Assembly: GCA_002412705.1 (NCBI GenBank)
Contig: DHVO01000198.1
Span: forward strand, 1 to 10,137
Source of the DNA: Bacteroidales bacterium UBA5206
GTDB lineage: Bacteria; Bacteroidota; Bacteroidia; Bacteroidales; Tenuifilaceae
Direction of reading: 5' to 3'
Length of the DNA: 10,137 bases
Shown: in pieces, positions 7,247 through 10,137 of the stretch
Layout of the letters: the number at the start of each line of letters is the position of its first letter
Position numbering within the stretch: the stretch's first letter is position 1
The notes under the pieces: model-generated
Database searches by the model: none
Told to the model about the DNA's origin: nothing
Seen by the model: the letters and a program-made list of their open reading frames with translations, nothing else
Program-made: the position numbers and the translations under genes

Positions 7247-7257
7247 GTCAAAATGAC
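7247..7257 (-). promoter_or_regulatory. GTCA-TTT-TGAC palindrome upstream of htpG
   Basis: An 11-base inverted repeat GTCATTTTGAC lies 73 bases before the htpG start. One side extends to CTGTCA, while the other reads TGACCT. It sits just upstream of the TGGCAC elements, where an activator or repressor site would be expected. Function is inferred from position and symmetry only. Confidence 0.35.
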
Positions 7258-7348
7258 AGTTGTGTGTATGGAATGGCAGGAGAGGAGGCAGCGGCATAAT
7301 GAGCCGGGAGCAATAATTAGTGCAAAAGAGAATTTTTGAAACTCTATT

Positions 7349-7873
7349 CTAAACAAAAAACAGCTTGTATATCCCCAATGCAATAATTAGTAATAAGAGG
7401 TAAGCAAGGAAAATTTTGAGTAGAATAAGGAATGTGCGCTTGCTTTGCGCCAAGCGTTTTTCGCTAATAACCTTCATAATAAGGTTGTTGGATCGCATAA
7501 AAACGTTGTCGTTTTTTGGAATAACGGTAAATGCACCACTTTTGCGGGCAAATGCGCCATAGCTACCCTCATCGTTGCCCGTAAGCATTATAACCTCAAT
7601 GGAGGGATTTATAACCTTTATTGACTCAAGAATCTCGATGCCATTCATAAGGGCATGATCCATATCCCCAAAAAACTGGTATCCAAGAAAGGCAACGCAT
7701 ATGTCGTTAGGAGCAAATTTCATGCTGGTTAAATCCTTAATGAATCGCTCGCCGCTAGTGTATGTTGATATTATATAGCGCTCGGGGTGCTCTATACTTT
7801 TTTTTAGTGATGAAAGGTATTCTGGGCTTTGATCTACAAGAAAGACATATATTTCTGCTTTTAGTCGCCGCAT
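7349..7873 (-). CDS. Receiver-like (pseudo-receiver) protein with C-terminal membrane anchor
   Basis: 174 residues. Residues 7-135 look like a CheY-type receiver domain: first strand VFLVD (only one acidic residue, D14, followed by Gln), N77-G-I-E-I-L helix start, VIMLTG with the conserved T98, and K120 in FTVIPK. The third strand, where the phospho-accepting Asp normally sits (L-D-Y), reads V-A-F-L-G64-Y. The codon at 7682-7684 is GGA, so the acceptor is lost. A hydrophobic helix at about 147-169 follows a basic stretch (K139, R140, K145, R146) and leaves only a few residues behind, so the protein should be tail-anchored in the inner membrane with the receiver in the cytoplasm. No output domain or kinase is nearby. 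It lies between dipeptidyl-peptidase III and htpG. A phosphorylation-independent binding role is inference. Confidence 0.75.
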   Translation of the reverse strand: MRRLKAEIYVFLVDQSPEYLSSLKKSIEHPERYIISTYTSGERFIKDLTSMKFAPNDICVAFLGYQFFGDMDHALMNGIEILESIKVINPSIEVIMLTGNDEGSYGAFARKSGAFTVIPKNDNVFMRSNNLIMKVISEKRLAQSKRTFLILLKIFLAYLLLLIIALGIYKLFFV

Positions 7874-7960
7874 TGTTTTTTGGTTATAGTGCCGATTTAA
7901 AAGTAGCTAAGCAAAGCGAGAAAAGCAAGGGTAAGGCAGGCCGATGTGTTTTCTCATAAC

Positions 7961-7990
7961 AAAAAACGGGAGCGCAAATGCACTCCCGTT
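7961..7990 (-). terminator. Intrinsic terminator of dipeptidyl-peptidase III
   Basis: The 8-bp stem (7965-7972 with 7983-7990, core CGGGAG/CTCCCG) has a 10-base loop. On the minus strand it is followed by six U's (7961-7966). It lies 21 bases after the stop of the peptidase gene and ahead of the receiver-like gene. Confidence 0.88.
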
Positions 7991-8011
7991 AGTGGTTGTA
8001 TTGGTTATAAA

Positions 8012-10060
8012 CTAGTTTAGAGTAGGAAGGAAAGAGTACTCCTTGCTGTACTGTAGCATTTGATCTACATAGTTATCGGGATACTCAACTTTAACATCAA
8101 TAATTTTATCGCCTTCCATAACAGGAACCAAACGTGGGTTGATGAATCCACCGTAAGGGGCAAGCTTAAGCTTAGCGTAGCGCTCTAGCACCTCCTTGTG
8201 TAAATCTTGGTTTATCTTAACGCCATAAGCCTCAACAAGGGCTTTTCCTGCTTCAAAATCACCAGTGCTCTTAATGCGCTGCACCTCTTTAAGAAGAGTG
8301 CCAAATAGCTCGCGAAGCTTGGCGTAATCGTTAATTACAAAGAAGGTTTTGCCATCGCGCATCTTCTTTTCAATTACGTTGTCGGCTTTACCTTTCTCGT
8401 AGCACCAGTTAGCAATAATAGCGCGGTTACGCATGTGTGCTTGTTCAATGTCCTTACCAAGTTCAATGCGGGTAAGCTGGGTCATAATGCCATTGCGGAT
8501 ATAGTTACTATACTCAGCATAGGCTACATCGAGACTAGGAATTAGTCCAATTTCAACCATGTATGGGTCGCCAATGTAGTAAAGAGCAAATAGGTCGGCA
8601 CGGGTCTCCTCAAGAGGCGATCCGTAGTTCTTTAGCTCGTCGCCCTTTGTACCAGGAGCAAGTTGTCCACTACCATGACCTAGGCACTCATGCAAATCGG
8701 TATGTAGATTTCCTGCAAGAGAACCATGCTTGGTGTTAAGTTCACGCTCCTTGTCGTCCCAAGCAAACTCTTCCATAAAACCATTGCCTATTGCAGACTG
8801 GTCGTATGCATAGGTGATGTTTTCCATGGTAACGCTTTTTGAGCCATGATCCCTACGAATCCAGTCGGCATTTGGAAGGTTAATTCCAATAGGGGTTGTT
8901 GGGTAGCAGTCGCCACCAAGTGCAGCAACGGTAATTACTTTTGCCGATACGCCCTTAACCTCTTTCTTTTTGAACTGTTCGTCGATAGGTGAGTGGTTCT
9001 CAAACCACTGTGCGTTTGCGCTAATAATTTCGGTACGCTTGGTTGCCTCAATGTTTTTGAAGTTAACCACTGCTTCCCACGATGATTTATAACCTAGTGG
9101 ATCGCCATAGTTCTCAATAAAACCGTTTACAAAGTCAACCTGAGAGCTAAGGTCGCTAACCCATTTTACATTATACTCGTCAAACTTGTTAAGATCACCA
9201 GTTTTATAGTACTCTATAAGTGTAAGGATTACGTCGCGCTGTTGTTCGTTTTCGGCAACAGTTGCTGCCTTTTCTAGCCAGTAAACAATTTTATCGATAG
9301 CTGCGCCATACATTCCGCCCGACTTCCAAACCTTTTCGGTAACCTTACCGTTTTCCTTAACCACTTTTGAGTTAAGTCCATACGATATAGGGGTATTATC
9401 CTTAGGATCCATCATGGCAGCGTAGAACTGCTCCACCTCTTTTTGGGTAACACCTTCGTAGTAGTTGTTTGCCGATTCGGTTACCATATCAACTCCAGCC
9501 GATTGGTTTACGCGTTTTGCATAAACGGCAGGATCAAAAATTATTGGGGTTAAGGTTGATACAAGAGCATCAATACCTCCCAGTTCTGATGGGAATAGCT
9601 CTGATGGAGTGTTTTTTACTAGTTCGGCAAAGTACTCCTTACTAAAAGCGGGTATAAACTTATCGTTGGAGTAGTGGTGGTGAATACCATTGGAAAACCA
9701 AACCCTTTTAAGGTATTCCATAAACTGTTCCCACTGCTCGCCGCTTCTTTCGCCCGAATAGCCGTTCGCAACCGCCTCTAGGGTGCGACGAATTGCTAGA
9801 TTGTACTTAAAGTTTTGGTCGAAAATAATATCGCGACCACATAATGCCGCCTCACTTAAATAGTAAACCAGTTCCTTTTGTTTGGGAGTTAGTTCTTCAA
9901 AACCAGGAATTTGGTAGCGAATAATGCGTAAATCGGCAAACTGATCAACTTGCCATTTGAAAGGCTCTGCACTCTCAGGTTTATCCTTTGTTCCCGAGCA
10001 CGATGCAAATCCTGTTAAGACTACTGCTGCTGCTAACATCTTAAATAATTTCATTTTCAA
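8012..10060 (-). CDS. Dipeptidyl-peptidase III (family M49), lipoprotein
   Basis: 682 residues, close to the length of known Bacteroides DPP III. It is a zinc metallopeptidase that removes dipeptides from the N-terminus of short peptides. The M49 motif HEXXGH is present as H457-E-C-L-G-H462, the Cys-containing form also known from Bacteroides thetaiotaomicron DPP III. The second motif, E484-E-T-R-A-D, supplies the third zinc ligand (E485 by alignment). H542 in Q-A-H-M-R-N-R matches the conserved active-site histidine. The N-terminus is a lipoprotein signal: basic M-K-M-K, hydrophobic run (about 8-18), F-A-S-C21, then a Ser/Gly/Lys-rich linker. It is therefore predicted on a membrane in the envelope, unlike the soluble cytosolic eukaryotic enzyme. 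It is a single-gene unit with its own promoter and terminator and probably works on peptides entering or leaving the periplasm (inference). Confidence 0.95.
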   Translation of the reverse strand: MKMKLFKMLAAAVVLTGFASCSGTKDKPESAEPFKWQVDQFADLRIIRYQIPGFEELTPKQKELVYYLSEAALCGRDIIFDQNFKYNLAIRRTLEAVANGYSGERSGEQWEQFMEYLKRVWFSNGIHHHYSNDKFIPAFSKEYFAELVKNTPSELFPSELGGIDALVSTLTPIIFDPAVYAKRVNQSAGVDMVTESANNYYEGVTQKEVEQFYAAMMDPKDNTPISYGLNSKVVKENGKVTEKVWKSGGMYGAAIDKIVYWLEKAATVAENEQQRDVILTLIEYYKTGDLNKFDEYNVKWVSDLSSQVDFVNGFIENYGDPLGYKSSWEAVVNFKNIEATKRTEIISANAQWFENHSPIDEQFKKKEVKGVSAKVITVAALGGDCYPTTPIGINLPNADWIRRDHGSKSVTMENITYAYDQSAIGNGFMEEFAWDDKERELNTKHGSLAGNLHTDLHECLGHGSGQLAPGTKGDELKNYGSPLEETRADLFALYYIGDPYMVEIGLIPSLDVAYAEYSNYIRNGIMTQLTRIELGKDIEQAHMRNRAIIANWCYEKGKADNVIEKKMRDGKTFFVINDYAKLRELFGTLLKEVQRIKSTGDFEAGKALVEAYGVKINQDLHKEVLERYAKLKLAPYGGFINPRLVPVMEGDKIIDVKVEYPDNYVDQMLQYSKEYSFLPTLN

Positions 10061-10099
10061 AAAGTTATTAATTCAACAAATAGAGCGGATTTTAGTTCG

Positions 10100-10131
10100 T
10101 AAACTTACTTTAATAACAGTACACTTGCAAA
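10100..10131 (-). promoter_or_regulatory. Bacteroidota promoter for dipeptidyl-peptidase III
   Basis: On the minus strand TTTG (-33, 10128-10131) is followed after exactly 20 bp by TAagTTTa (-7, 10100-10107), 5 of the 6 fixed consensus positions. The predicted start near 10093 gives a leader of about 33 bases before the ATG at 10060. Confidence 0.6.
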
Positions 10132-10137
10132 GGGAGA

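Noticed and set aside
7321..7348. Weak AGAG/CTCT hairpin followed by T's as a terminator for the receiver-like gene
   Set aside because: The stem is only about 4 bp and AT-rich. It is too weak to call, so read-through into htpG remains possible.
7762..7959. Short plus-strand frame with a hydrophobic stretch
   Set aside because: It is mostly antisense to the receiver-like gene. Its hydrophobic run is the complement of coding sequence and no promoter or start context supports it.

Overview
The window looks like chromosomal core DNA of a Bacteroidota bacterium, probably in the Bacteroidales/Marinilabiliales area. The evidence is the set of protein families (long HtpG with a charged C-terminal insert, dipeptidyl-peptidase III with HECLGH, a dihydroorotate dehydrogenase-like protein, lineage-type secreted proteins), promoters of the Bacteroidota form TTTG / 20 bp / TAnnTTTG, and start codons without clear Shine-Dalgarno sequences. 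Base composition and codon use look even throughout. I see no insertion sequence, phage gene, tRNA, rRNA or CRISPR array.

Layout. The left edge (1-914, +) is the 3' part of an MsbA-type ABC exporter gene, ending at a strong hairpin that can also stop the converging genes. Next come two minus-strand genes 14 bp apart, probably co-transcribed: a 307-aa putative lipoprotein (1494-2417) and a 146-aa secreted protein (1039-1479), both of unknown function. Divergent from them is a 178-aa helical, HEAT-like protein (2638-3174, +). It ends at a second two-way terminator shared with the dihydroorotate dehydrogenase-like gene.

Everything from 3256 to 10060 is on the minus strand. In transcription order it reads: lipoprotein dipeptidyl-peptidase III (8012-10060) with a good promoter and terminator; a small membrane-anchored receiver-like protein (7349-7873); the chaperone gene htpG (5123-7174) with its own leader and terminator; and a two-gene unit of a YggS/PLPBP protein (4277-4954) and the dihydroorotate dehydrogenase-like flavoprotein (3256-4233).

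Functionally this is mostly housekeeping: envelope export, protein folding, pyridoxal-phosphate homeostasis, peptide breakdown. I did not find a complete new defence or biosynthetic system. The points most worth a second look are the receiver-like protein that has Gly where the phospho-accepting Asp should be and is tail-anchored; the dihydroorotate dehydrogenase-like enzyme that lacks the catalytic Cys motif and sits behind yggS; and the htpG leader, which has a GTCA/TGAC palindrome and sigma-54-like TGGCAC elements instead of the usual Bacteroidota promoter.
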